Below, one piece after another: positions 48,781 through 61,119 of a stretch of DNA of 64,000 nt. The position numbers and the translations under genes were made by a program. Position 1 is the first letter of the stretch. Every line of letters starts with the position of its first letter. Source of the DNA: Plectrocnemia conspersa (Eukaryota > Arthropoda > Insecta > Trichoptera > Polycentropodidae); NCBI GenBank assembly GCA_009617715.1, contig VTFK01000110.1:558001-622000 (forward strand). Reading direction: 5' to 3'. The notes below the pieces were generated by a model. That model did no database searches. It was not told where the DNA came from and saw nothing but the letters and a program-made list of their open reading frames with translations.

Positions 48781-49499
48781 ATAAAATTTCCTTATTATTT
48801 TATAAATAAACGAACGAAAGTAGCATCATATATCGCCAGATGAAGCGTATGTACCACACAACCTACATCAGTGAAGTTAGTAATACGTTTAATAGCGCTA
48901 CCTGAATAAGCAGCATTGTCTCGGATCGCGAGGTCAATTTTCATCGATGTCGATTTTATTCGTCAGTATAAAAAGCTTCTCTTCCAGATGAGCTCCACGG
49001 TGGTCTTTTTGAAGATTTAACAGCGACTGGCCTGAGAGAAAAACACTTCTTATAAGCCTCGCAAATTTACAGATAGGAAAAAATATGTATTTATGGCTAA
49101 ATCAATAGAAGGAAATGACAGTTGTCGACAAACTTCTAAATATCGCTTTCGGTCTCTACACGCATATATGTACTCCCCGTTGATTTTTCAACATAGATAC
49201 TTGCATTCAAATAAAAAAATATGATATCACACTTACAGGGAAAAAGCTAAACAAAAAAACAGGGACTTAATAAGAAGTTATTAATATGGCATTAGGAAAG
49301 CGAAGAAGATCAATAAGACTAACATTAATCTTTTTCTATTACTATACTACATATTGAACACAGATTAGAATAATAAGTATACGTCACAAAAAATACTGGG
49401 TATGAATAATAGATTGGGGTTCTATATACCAAATCCATAATATATGTATTTGTATTGTTTCTTCACCATATTATTTCTCGCGAAAAATATCAAATCAAA

Positions 49500-50215
49500 A
49501 ATTCTCATTTTTATAAACCGTTTTATTTTTGCTAAAAATTAAAAACATACCAATATTTTCAAATGTTTTATAAACGCTGCATTTTTTATTATGCTGCATA
49601 AGAAAGGGTGAGTCAGTGCCAGATGCTTACAAATATGGATGCTTTTTTAAAAGCATGCTTGAGAATTATTTTTTGAGAAAAATGCTAAATCGATAATTTC
49701 CATTTCATTAGAAAATTTCTCCAGAATCTTTAAAGGCATTTTTTGTAAGAAATAAAAAATGTACAAATATTTTCAAATGTTTTATAACCGCTGCATTTTT
49801 ATCATGCTGCATAAGAAAGGGTGAGTCCGCGCCAGATGTTTACACTTATGCATGCTTTTTTAAAAGCATGCTTGAGAATTATTTTTTGAGAAAAATGCTA
49901 AATCGATAATTTCCATTTCATTAGAAAATTTCTCTAGAATCTTTAAAGCCATTTTTTGTAAAAAATTAAAAACGTACCAATATTTTCAAATGTTTTATAG
50001 CTGCTGCATTTTTTTATGCTGCATAAAAGGGTGAATCCGTGCCAGATGTTTGAAAATATGCATGCTTGAGAATTATTTTTTGAGAAAAATGCTAAATCGA
50101 TAATTTCTATTTCATTAGAAAATTACTCGAGAATCTTTAAAGCATTTTTTTGTTAATAATTAAAAATACCAATATTTTAAAATATTTTCTAACCGCTGCA
50201 TTATTAATTACAAAT
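49500..50215. repeat. Tandem repeat, ~213-bp unit, about three and a half copies
   Basis: TTTCAAATGTTTTATA-C-GCTGCATTTTT recurs at 49561, 49775, 49988 and (diverged) about 50180, giving spacings of 214, 213 and about 192 bp. Each unit also carries GCATAA--AAGGGTGA, GTGCCAGATG and TGAGAAAAATGCTAAATCGA. The second unit contains the palindrome GCATGCTTTTTTAAAAGCAT plus GC. The unit matches, in reverse, sequence at the window start. Confidence 0.92.
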
Positions 50216-50330
50216 CTTTCATTGCAACATGACAGACGTTAGCCGCCAACGGGGTGAACACAATCAACAACTATTTATATAAGTGAGTAGTGAGACATCA
50301 GACTGAAATCAATCTGTTAATTTTACATAA

Positions 50331-51290
50331 CAGGCGGCCGGGCCTCAACTTTCGAACGTTCGACTTTCGCACAATTTGCTATTTCACACAAATTTAAAAA
50401 AAAAACATTTTTTTTAAATTTAATTTTAAAAAAAAAAATTCATTGTTGATACGAACAAAAATAAATCAATGACTCGTAAACTTCACACAATTCGAGACAA
50501 ATATGGAAATTATTAGTTTTTTTTTTTTAAAAACGTTCTGATAGCGGTGAATCTTTTGCTTCAATCGGACATTCGTATGATACAAACAGGTCTACGATAT
50601 GTTCAATTTTGCAAAATAAAAATATAATTAAAGAATACGTTCAAAATTGTGGAAAATAAAGATATATTCCCACAATCTTTAATGATATGTTTTCAAAAAA
50701 AAACAGAAAAAAAAACATGGATGAAATGGAAAATCTTTGTCATCGTAGATCGATGACCAACATCAAAAAAGATGTCCCTCTAAATATTTCAATTATTCAA
50801 GCAAAAGCTCTTAGTTTGCATAAAGATTGGAAGAATAGATTAAAAAAAAGATTTTAACACGGTCTTTCAAACAAGTAACGGTTGGTTTTACACTTTTAAA
50901 ATAATATTAAATTTACTGGAGAATCGGCTGATGCGGATAAAGATGCTGCAAAAGAATTTATTTCCTAATTATCCAAAATTATTGAAGATGTAGAATATTC
51001 CTCTAGCCAAATATTTAATGTAGATGAGACAGTTTTATTTTGGAAAACTTTTAAACAATGAAAAATATTAATGAAGCCTTCACGCATCTTGACAAATATT
51101 TAAATATTATGGAAGATTATGATCCCAATGGAGAACGCATATCTCAAGTGCGTAGGGCGATCAATAAAAACATAGCATGTTATAAAATACTATATGAAGA
51201 AAAGAAAAAGAATAGTGGAAAACAGTTAACTCTTGATAAATTGATCGGACTTATAATTACATATTTATCACTAATTCCGATTTCTTAAGA
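50331..51290 (+). pseudogene. Second Tigger-like transposase remnant, internally deleted
   Basis: Plus-strand blocks in order: KDVPLNISIIQAKALSLHKD (about 50770), FTGESADADKDAAKEFIS (about 50917), SSSQIFNVDETVLFWKTF (about 51003; first catalytic Asp). It then jumps directly to the C-terminal part NINEAFTHLDKYLNIMEDYD (51061 onward) and QLTLDKLIG (about 51226). The second and third catalytic Asp blocks are missing. CAGGCGGCCGGGCCTCAACT at 50331 could be the left terminal repeat, but no right partner was found. It retains the N-terminal part lost from the 33.1 kb copy. Confidence 0.8.
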
Positions 51291-51299
51291 CACGATAGA

Positions 51300-54200
51300 A
51301 ATAGAAAAACACTATGTTTCATATGTGACCGAATTATATAATATATCAAAATAATTTATAATAAAGACACTTTGTTCTTGTTTTATTCCCAGCATTCAAA
51401 AGAATGAAGAGCAATTATCGTGTTTCAAACTGGTCAATTAATATTTATTATACCCCAAATTCACGTATTTTTGCGTCGCACCAATTATTATGCACAAAGG
51501 CTGTTAATTAGATAAATATTTTGAGAATTACTGAAAACGGACGATTTCAAAAGATACTAATTAAACCGGCCTTGCTTTCGAAACTTAATTAAAGGCGATA
51601 CACCTCTTCAATTCTCTTCTTGTGTGAGCAATATCGGGAAATTGAACAACGCTCCGGCATAGATAGGCTTTTAACTATATACATATATAAAAATATATAC
51701 ACACACACAGATGTGAATAGATGGAATTCGCTATTTTAGCAAAAAGCAGAGCGCGGACTTTTCGAATGCGAAAAGTTTCACTATTTTCGTGTACATAAAA
51801 GGCCTCGTGGGAAAATCGACGATGGTCAATGGGCAGCGATTCGCCCTGATTGCCCTGCGGTTTTCGGACAATTTCATACACATATATATATACAGAGCAT
51901 ATATACTTGCACACGTGCGTAGAGCGTTTAGTGGTTCAAAAAGAAACAATGCAAAATTTCGAGTCGAAACGTATTTTCGTACAGCTCACTTTTATTGAGT
52001 GGAACAATTGCTTCCAATTTACTTGCTCCGTATTCTGCTCCAGTTTTGTTTCTTTTACGCTTTTTGCAAAGGGTAAAAGCCCGTCGGGAAGATTTGCACA
52101 ATGGCATTGCAGAAATAATGTATATACACACAGGGAGTACAGCCGACAGCCGGCCATAATCTTGGCAAGGAATTTATATTTTTAGTCCGCAATCGAGCAA
52201 AAAGCACTCAGAATCCGTACAAAGAGCAGAATACAGATTGTTAAAGGTCGATGTAATGCTTGTATGTACAATTGTATAAATACATGAAAATTATAGGTGT
52301 CAAATAACTGACTATTACATGATATCATGTATTAAAAAAAATAGGACTGATGTATTATCTATGCGCTTACATTAGAGCTGCGCGTTTGTACATGAATGTG
52401 TGTGCGCCTTCGCCTTGACAGTGTTAAAAAATCTATATTTAAACAATAAATGAAATTCGCAACCATATCAATACGAAAAAACGATAACGATTGCTTATTA
52501 TGCAAATCGCATTTAACGTGCGCGTTAAAATCGCTTTGTGAGCCGATTAGACCCACGCCAAAAATCACAGCAACACAATACATATACACAAACACACACA
52601 ACGAGATAATGCTATTATACAACACCGCCTTAATTGAATTTCGCACCAAAGAACATAAATAGAAACTCAAACAATCGGATCGGAGAGTTCGCTGGCTGGC
52701 AATTGAACGCGTTTCGAAAATAATTATCAATAAAAAAATTAATTAATTAAGCGGACCCTTTCGGAAATTAACATAAAGTGCGCCCCCGCGTCACAGGGCC
52801 GAACTCGACCGGAAAATAACAAGAGGCATTAAAATTGCTTCAAAATGCGGGTCGTGCGCGCTACACAGTTTTGTGACCAATAACCGCGGCCCAATTAGGT
52901 TTTGTCTCGGTGAAAGCCATTCGTTAAGAGATATGGTGGTGGTCTTCTTCTCCCCCTTTTATAACACAGGGCGAAAGGAGGTGGCGATATGGTTTCACCG
53001 CTCCAAATATAATATATAACAAAAGCCCTTAATTTATATATTATACGTATGCGTACAACGTGTACGGATTATGTTCGAAGTGGGCGTACAAAGCGAACAA
53101 GATAAACAAAACAAAAAAAAACACCGAGAAGAAAATATTACACAGTTGATTGAATTGATAAAGTCTTGCAATCAATCTAACCTAACTTACAACTTACTAA
53201 CAAATTCAACTTAACTTCATTAACTATCCATAATCATATTGTAACATAAGTTAAAATATAGTATTAATAAATAAAATTTAAAAAAAAATTGTACGCGTTT
53301 AAACTGAACACGATACGAGCCAGGCCACGTAAATATCAATTTAGGATATGGTAAAGGTACTGTTAGTCAAAGTAGTGTAAACTTTGGTTTGAAAAAAATC
53401 TTACTGGCTCTTTAAATTTACACATGAACCACATAAAATTGATATTGAGAGTTACGTCATCTAGATGCCGTAGAATTTAAAAAAAAAACGGCAAGATAAT
53501 CAAAGAACAATTTTTTTTTAAATAATCATTACCTGCGATGAAAAATTAATTCATAAATAATCAAAACCGAGTTTACACCCGAAATAAATGACGGTATTGT
53601 AATATTTTGAGGGAATTTTTCATCGATTTTTTAAGCCCTTAAAATTGAAAATTAATCATAAAACATCCATTGTTGAAAAATAGACTTCTAGCGTTATTGA
53701 TAAAAAGATTTTGCAGCAAGATATTGCGAAATTAATTACAGTTGCAAAAGTTAAAAAAATAGGATTATAAATTTTACCCCATCCCCCATATATCTCTGAC
53801 CTTTCCCCTACATCATCATATTTTTAAACATTTAGATTTATTTCTTCTAAATACGAAAATCAATAATCAGAATGAAATTACTAAAGCCTTGACGATTCAC
53901 TACCTTTTTATACATAAGTGTTTACAAATATTCATTATTATTAACTATTAAAATATCGATTAGTAAAGAAAAAAATTGAAAAATTCAGTTTAAATAATGA
54001 ATACAGGTTCATACATTCATACACATATTTTAATGCTAACAATAAAAATCAGAAAGACTATTTATTTTATTTTAAAATAATTGAGCATTAAATGTTCCAA
54101 ACTTGAAATAAGTACGGTGTTTCGTTCTAATTGTTACTACTGCCGAAAAGACTCATTTAGTTACTGTCAATATTGTCAACAATTTATGCTAAAAATAGCA

Positions 54201-55195
54201 TAATAAATTAAAATGCAAAAAACCGTTGCACATATGAAAATGGGAGATAGGTTCCATTACTTCAAATCAATAATTGGTCCGTTTTAATAACATAATTCGT
54301 ATTGAATTAAAAAATAAATAATAACACATATTAGCCATTGAAATCCACAGCTACATAATATTGATTCGGAAAAATGAGAAATAAAAAATTTTCTTAATAA
54401 TTTTCAAGCTGACTGCTTTTTTATTGGCTTTAAGTTGTTGATAAGATAGGAAAATAAATTTTGCAAACGGTTTATCGGGTGGGGAATGACTACCTGCGTT
54501 GTTAAAATATATTCATCAAGTAAAAAAATTCAAAATATTTCACAACAAATATGAACGAATAATTTAGGAATATTAAAATTAAAATAGTTATAAAAAAAAA
54601 GTGGCGAATAGATTCGGTGTTCGAATATTCGGATTGGAGACTTAAATTCATCCATTGTTTATAAATTGTTGGCAAAGATATTTTAATTAGTTCAGATGAT
54701 AGCACTTAAAAAATTGGCCATTTTATATGAAATAACCTAACATTACATAATAAAAAAATGTTATTTACCCCAACTCTAACCAAAGAAGCAAAAGCTGATA
54801 TTTCAGATTTCGTCAACGAAAAGGTTAAAAATATAATACAGAGCCAAAAACTTGTTTTTAAATTTTTATTAAAACAACATAAATAAATGAATTTTGTCAA
54901 AATTTATAAAAACAAAATCAACTTTATTTAAAAAAAAATCTTCCTGGCGAATGGGTGTAAAAATGTTTGAAGATAGTAATAAAATATGTTTGACAAAGTA
55001 AATAATTTTGATGAAAAAAAATGGCGGATCGGATTGATTAACGAACTTAAAATATTATTTTTTTATAAAAAGTTTATTAAAATCACCGATTTTTTAAGAA
55101 ATAACTTAATGACTCGATGTAGCAAGTTGCATGTTTTATGAGACGTCCCAAAATAAATTAAAAAGTTATCAAAATAAGAGCTACCCTAGTGTAAA
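51300..55195. other. Noncoding DNA with one balanced block
   Basis: 51500-52950 has mixed composition, tandem CA-rich bits and many short ORFs in conflicting frames, none recognised. 53100-55190 is AT-rich. A lysine-rich stretch at about 54767-54885 (LFTPTLTKEAKADISDFVNE) reads open for about 40 codons but matches nothing I know. Confidence 0.35.
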
Positions 55196-55199
55196 TAGT

Positions 55200-55330
55200 A
55201 GATGGGCAAATAAAGTTTATTGTTGGAGAAGTATCCCCCTATCAAAGACAGCCCACCAGATGGACATAAAAGACATGCCGGGTAATTTTGGACGTTGAAG
55301 ACTGGCGTAGAATGGGAGGGGCTTTAAGTA
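55200..55330 (+). pseudogene. LINE C-terminal remnant (RTE/BovB-type end motif)
   Basis: RWANKVYCWRS, then after a frame change RQPTRWT, a stop, and LDVEDWRRMGGALS. Many insect LINE ORF2 proteins end with an RW---V-WR, GRPPTRWTDD, then W-R-A--R--WR-LGEA series; the order and spacing fit. The rest of the element is not recognisable. Confidence 0.6.
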
Positions 55331-55684
55331 TAGGAGTTATTGGATTAACTAGAAAACACAACGAGAATAAAGCTACACGAATTGCGTACGGAATAACAAA
55401 TAACAATGTTACAAAAATGCTTTGTATCGACATTGGCGGTTATTATATTTCCAAAAACAACATAAAAATATCCATTCGTCTACGTTGTTTAAACGGTACG
55501 CAAACACACGTGTTTGTTCACATTTTTCTCGTGTACGTTTCAGTTCAATCAGGATATTGCTGTTTGTTCGCCGATCGAGCAAACATTATTATTATGTAGT
55601 ACTAGATAACAGCACAAAACACATCGAACGAGCGGAAATTTGATATTTTTAATAAGCAAATTGGTTCATTAGATCGCGTGTACT

Positions 55685-55870
55685 GATTCCATTAACCCAC
55701 TGTCGCGACCCACCGTTCGAACTTCGCTGGGCTTCCGATCAGCTGTCATACTATCAAGACGCCGGGGATCAGCTGCACGCGAAAGAAGACCGGAGAAGAC
55801 TGACCCGCCGGAGACTTTTTCCTCTTCTCCCATGCCACTTGACAGTCATTCAACCTTCGTATGAGTCACA
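55685..55870. other. GC-rich patch starting TTAACCCACTGTCGCGACCC
   Basis: About 190 bp of raised G+C with CAGCTGAT repeated at about 55738 (as its complement) and 55770. No coding match. It may be regulatory or the end of an element (it begins with TTAA). Confidence 0.2.
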
Positions 55871-56039
55871 TCCTTCGCCGGGTACAAAATGCGTCATTGT
55901 TTATTTAAATTTGTAGAATGCACATATACGACAGGCCGGCTGTAGACCAGATGCTCCCAAGCGTTATTAATTAGAATTGATTACCGAAAAGCGTATTTAT
56001 GCGCATACCTAATTGTGGCATCCGTCGAAAAAAAATACA

Positions 56040-56160
56040 GTACATACCTGTTTATCTGAGTTCCCAATACTTTCGGTTATCAGTACAAACGTCGACTCTC
56101 GTTTTATGCGAAGCTTTTTATGCGTTCTACAGAAACGAGTCATGGTGATTCACAGTAATG
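56040..56160 (-). promoter_or_regulatory. Candidate brat 5' noncoding exon end with a strong splice donor
   Basis: On the brat strand AAACAG is followed by GTATGTA, a strong 5' splice site (exon end 56048, GT at 56047-56046). About 90 nt further upstream GCATAAAAAGC and GCATAAAACG are TATA-like. If used, the intron to the acceptor at 23482 would be 32.6 kb. This is one of few strong donors on this strand, but nothing else links it to brat. Confidence 0.25.
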
Positions 56161-57212
56161 CTTCGTAGCAGATTTTTCGATCTACGTTCGCAATAAGCGA
56201 TTTCACGTGTTAAAAACACATGCGTCAGTTGTGTATTTTTGTGCTGAATTACAGAAGATGGGAAATTTTTCATTGAAAGCACAAACTGATTGTGTGTTCC
56301 GGTAAGCGTAATGTTTACCATATAGTCACACATCTTGGTGCTGAGATAAATTAATGTAAATATGACATTTTAGCAATTGAAACGCAGTTCAGATTCTAAC
56401 ACGAGCGACGTGACCGTAGCTCAAGTTCAGCGGCAAAGTAAAATATGAAATTTTGACAACTAAAACACATAACAACTAAAAAATAAAGATCGAAATATTG
56501 AGCAAACTTAATTAATAATATTTGTCCGTTTCCTGTGTTCAGAATTTTCTATATTATGATACAATAAAATCGATACAAACATACCAATTCCTTCTTACTC
56601 AATTTCAATATATATTTTTTGTAAATTATTGTAATATACAGTAGCGTGGAAAAAACCTGCATCATCTTTAAAATCATCATATTTCACATGAAACTAAAAA
56701 CGTATTATAGTTTAAATAAATTAATATTTTTTTTCGAATATTTAAAGGGTTTTCGTAGTATTACATTTAAATTTAAGTGAATTAAAAATTAATGAAAAAT
56801 ATAAAAAAAGATTAGATAACATATTTAGACCCATAAATAAAAAAACTTTAAAATTCTTATTAAATTCAAACACTATTTTTAAAGAAAGAATTTTCCATCT
56901 GACCCGGATAAATTAGTTTAACTTTCATCGGAATATTTTCTCCACGAAAGCTGTCGGGAAACTGACTATAAAACAATGGAGACTTACCCCTAAATAAACA
57001 CAAAAAAAAATTCGAGAATTCTAGCAAGCGATGGCGTTAGTCAAAATGTGCGTATTATTTGTATAGATCACATGTTAAGTATTATTACTTTGATATATGT
57101 TACAGTGAATGTGTATTTTACAGGAAAATTATATTTTCACTAGCGTTTCAGTGAAATCATAACCAAATATATTTTCACCAGTAGATATAATATAGATTTA
57201 TATATATTAATT

Positions 57213-57306
57213 TTCATGAATTAGGCAAAAATTTGCCTAATTCGTGAAAAATGCAAGCCCATTGCTTCATTCATAAATTCGGCAAATTATCTGCCGAATG
57301 CGTGAA
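57213..57306. repeat. Two adjacent related palindromes
   Basis: TTCATGAATTAGGCAAA followed by AATTTGCCTAATTCGTGAA (57213-57247), then TTCATAAATTCGGCAAA followed by TTATCTGCCGAATGCGTGAA (57270-57306). Each folds into a 15-17 bp hairpin, and the two share sequence arm by arm. Confidence 0.8.
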
Positions 57307-57309
57307 TTG

Positions 57310-59680
57310 GACTGGAATTGTTTTATTTGGTGTTTTTTTGTAACTAAACTAAATGTCATTTGATTATATAAAAATTAATTAAGCATTAGTGATGTTTATC
57401 TTCATTTAGAATGGCAAAAAAGTCTAGAACTATAAATATGACGACGTACAAATATTATTACCAGGCGTGATAGGGTCACAATAGTGAACACCCCATGATT
57501 CGTTACAAAGTGTTGGATGAAAAACTTGTTATAGTCAATAATTAATATGACATCGTGATTGACGGCATATCGCGAGCGCGTTTGAACCCGACAACACTAA
57601 AAAAACAACAGCGCTACCTGTTCTCTAAACACTGCCAGCACTAATAAGAAGCAACTGTGAAATTTTCAGCGATATCGATCCAGTAGTTTTTGAGTTTAGA
57701 GTACACACACATACGAACATTGCCTTTTATTTGTTTGTGAATAAATGCAGTTTAATAATTCTGAGCAGCAAAATTGTTTGATACATTTTAACCGGCTGAG
57801 CTAGTGAAATTAAATTTATACTAATGAAAACATAATAGAGATGTTTATTTATATTTCAAGGCGTCTTTCACTGTATTTATGTAAACCATATAGGGAAATC
57901 ATACATTGTCGTCGTTCATAGATCAAAATAGCAAAATATAAACATTGAATCTTAAGGGTTAGACTATTTAAGTAGCTGGAATAACCTTTAACGCATTCTA
58001 ATAAAGCTGCCGCTGAAGATATTTCACCCCTTCAAATCGAACTCTTTTAATAGCTCGAGAAAATAGGTTTTCGCGGAAGATCCTCGCTGTGTGTATCAGG
58101 AACAGCTTATGTTACTAAAATAAAATTAAGGCGTAAAGACGTTTCAAAGGAAATGTAAAATTTAAGCAAAAACAAAAATTAGCTCATGCTAATCTCATTA
58201 GTCATTACGTGACGTTTACGTTGGATGGATTTTTTTATTGGCATTAAGGCGAAAGGCGCGCGAGCGTTAATATCAAAGTGAGAAGCACGGCCCATAAAGC
58301 TCGATAAAAACATATTTATATATAGAGAGCCTTGCATGTCGTTAAAGAAAAGAAGCACTCCGCTGGGCGCTCGCTATTTTGAGAAACGCGAAAAAAATCG
58401 TGGCGAACCAGGGACGAAGAAGAAGCGACCAATAATGAGATTAGAGAAGTGCGTAAACATACGCGATGCTCTGGGGTTTGGGTCGGACGAAAGGCACTCT
58501 CAGTCAAAATATTATTTATTTTTTAGGGCTCGCTCTTATCTGGATCTTCCGAAATTCAATTTCGTTCCGGTGCGTCCTTTGTGTCGTCGTATCGAAGCGA
58601 AATCGCCCATCGGAGACCTGTTGATCTCCTATCCGCTTGTGTGGTTTGCTAAAATTGGTCGTAATCGTAAAGAAGTTTAAACCGCAAGTGCAGCCAGTTA
58701 AGTCGTAACACCTAACCCTAATGTGAGCTCGTCAAGTTTTCACTTTATCACTAGATCTAATCTAGTTTCAACAACAATAGTGTTTATAAAGCATCACATA
58801 AAATAATGTGTATCTATAATTCAACCACTACACATAATAAGAGAACCCTCATCTAGAGTCTCGCCCGGTGTATTGTTTGGCGTGAATTGTCGTGAAAAAG
58901 AGGCTGTCATGTTTACGTATGTTATTTAGTTGGAGAAGTTGAACTCTTGTTATAATTTGGACTCACACCGTCTGGGTAGTAGTCGTAACGAATTATACGT
59001 ATTAAAATATTATACGACGCGGTGTTGTTTGTTTATTCGCAAAATTATTTCAACACCCCTAAACGTGGGTTTGTTTATATTGTGCGATAATCGCGATGGC
59101 AATTATCATAATTTAAATTTTATTACTTAATTAATAAGGGTGCTAATTATTTGATACGTTTACCAAGTTACTTTGACTTTGTGGAATTCAAAGTAAGTTA
59201 AATTGTTACAATATTTTTTTGTACTATTCGACTATTGTTCAAATCACTCATTATGATTTTTCAATAACTTATGACAGTCTAAAACAACCCTTTCGTTTCT
59301 TTGTTTGTGTCTTTTTTCGCTTTAAAAAATATAAATTTTTATATTCATCAAAAATAAATTGGCTACATTACATGGTTTTTGAATAATAGTATATTAATGG
59401 CGATAAACTAATGATGAAAATCGGTCGAACCAATTATTTTGAATAAACTACCAGATTAATATTGCGTTTTATCATAAAAATAACGGCATTTCTAGAAGAT
59501 AAACATTTATTATATATATTCATTAAATGCTGCGAACGCTGAGAATGGAACGGATCATTTCTACCTGAATATTACACCTCAAAGAATGCGTGAAAGAGCG
59601 CTTTTGCATAATCGGAAAGTACGTATTTAACGTTTCACACCTTTCCTAATTGAATAGGGCAATAACGTAAAATGAAAAAA
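57310..59680. other. Noncoding stretch
   Basis: The 58260-58680 part is less AT-rich, and an ORF at 58336-58680 is open for 114 codons, but its basic composition and lack of any domain make it unlikely to be a gene. Nothing else recognised. Confidence 0.3.
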
Positions 59681-59800
59681 CTTTAAATAGCTAGGCTTAT
59701 TACACCTAAACTCCAAATTTAAATTCATAAAACATATTTTGGAACTTTGCTCTAAAGGGTTTGCCGCCATTGCGGGCCTAAAAACCGGTATTTAATAGAA
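59680..59800 (+). pseudogene. LINE reverse-transcriptase C-terminal remnant
   Basis: After a stop in place of Tyr, LGLLHLNSKFKFIKHILELC and SKGFAAIAGLKTG (from about 59691) match the YLG--LD-KL-F--HI---C-KA-A-LAGL region of Jockey/CR1-type LINEs. The two are the only recognisable blocks. Confidence 0.6.
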
Positions 59801-59922
59801 AAAGTATAAAAAATAAAATTATAAAAAATAAAAAAAGTATACAAAATAAAATTATGAAATAGTATAAAAAAATAAAAAAAAAGCTAAACTATTTTATATC
59901 TATATAAGCATTATCTCAAAAT

Positions 59923-60075
59923 ATTTTCCAGCTCCTCATAGCTATCGCCGAAAACATCATTGTGTTTGGCAAGCTGTGCAAGAATAAAGGAAGCGATTAA
60001 GACTCTCTAGGGCACATTAAAACTGGCAACAGAAAGTCGCCGAGCATTAACGGATTGTCGACACCGCCCTTTAGA
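59923..60075 (-). pseudogene. Unrecognised coding-like fragment with one frameshift
   Basis: The minus strand reads GGVDNPLMLGDFLLPVLMCP then, after a one-base shift, LIASFILAQLAKHNDVFGDS and YEELENIL. Composition and amino-acid balance are coding-like and unlike flanking DNA. I cannot name the family; a transposon or a gene pseudogene are both possible. Confidence 0.35.
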
Positions 60076-60246
60076 AAATGCTTTTATTAAGAATGCAATG
60101 AACTGTATCCCATAGTTCTTAGCAAAAGTCACTAAAATGCATCTTTAAAAAAATATTTAAATTCTCTCCAACAAACAATGAGTATTTCGCTTCTCTATTA
60201 TACTGACAAGGTATTGTTATATATTTGCGGGCACTCTATGAAAAAT

Positions 60247-60303
60247 CGGACATCCCCCTATTTATATAATTATGCTAATTAGATGTAAGAAAAGGGGTGT
60301 CCG
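60247..60303. repeat. Hairpin with CGGACATCCCC / GGGGTGTCCG arms
   Basis: A 10-11 bp stem with one mismatch and a 36-nt AT-rich loop. It could be a small foldback element. Confidence 0.45.
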
Positions 60304-60689
60304 TCGTCTTAGTCCAAAAATAGACATGCTGGATCAAAACTCGTATTAGTCGTTGATCTTACGAAAACAAAGAGTTATAATATATAACAGAATCATATTC
60401 GAAGACGCCACGAAGTAGCGTATCGCACAGAACGCTAATCGCAATATACTTAGTTTCAATAAATCTTATCCATCAAGGACAAAATATGCTTGCTGAAGCG
60501 GCAAAAACTCTGACGTCACGATATTCACTATTAAATTACTATTTTTAGCTATCAAAACGATTTGTTGCAGCGTGTTGAGATTTTTGAGAACGACGCAGGG
60601 CCGCCTGTTGCATTCTCCCAACAATCCGCCAAAAAATAAAGAGGTCGCGCATTGACCCATATTCGTCGCGCACACGTGCCGATTAATCA

Positions 60690-61100
60690 ACAAGTTGCGC
60701 ACCCGCCCTTGGGTTCAATGGCGAATTTCACCAATAGGCGTGCGGGCGGGCGCGCGTGGGCGCCCACAAACCGCCGGATAATCGAGGTCACAAAAAAATT
60801 TCAGTTCGACAGGCGACAGACCTCGTGACGCAACCGCACCACCGACCGCGCCGATCCAAAGGCGGATAACCCCCGTCGCCATTGTTCGCCGCAAGAATCC
60901 CAACGGCCGGAAAGGCTCCTCATGAGAAAATGGGGGCCCCCATCGCCGGCAGCCTTAGCCTTGAACCGACGACCGTCTTCACGGAAGACAATGAGGGGGG
61001 AAGGCGAAAAAAATCGTTCACACATCGTGGTGATGTCGAGCGTGACTGCTTTTGTTTCTGGTGTTGATTCGGGTTCAAGCATTACTCTCCCCTCGTCGTC
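60690..61100. promoter_or_regulatory. GC-rich CpG island with KLF/SP-type boxes
   Basis: About 400 bp with strongly raised G+C, including GGGCGGGCGCGCGTGGGCGC (two GC-box cores) near 60744, followed by AT-rich DNA on both sides. Candidate distal promoter or enhancer. Short ORFs on both strands lack family signatures. Confidence 0.35.
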
Positions 61101-61119
61101 CGGTTGTTATTATTAGACC

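Noticed and set aside
49500..50215. CRISPR-like array
   Set aside because: The repeats are whole 213-bp units in tandem, not short repeats separated by unique spacers, and the DNA is eukaryotic.
58336..58680. 114-codon ORF as a gene
   Set aside because: No domain, basic composition, no promoter or splice context; it fits chance in a less AT-rich patch.
60690..61100. Protein-coding exon in the GC-rich island
   Set aside because: Overlapping ORFs on both strands, all without domains; GC content alone explains them.
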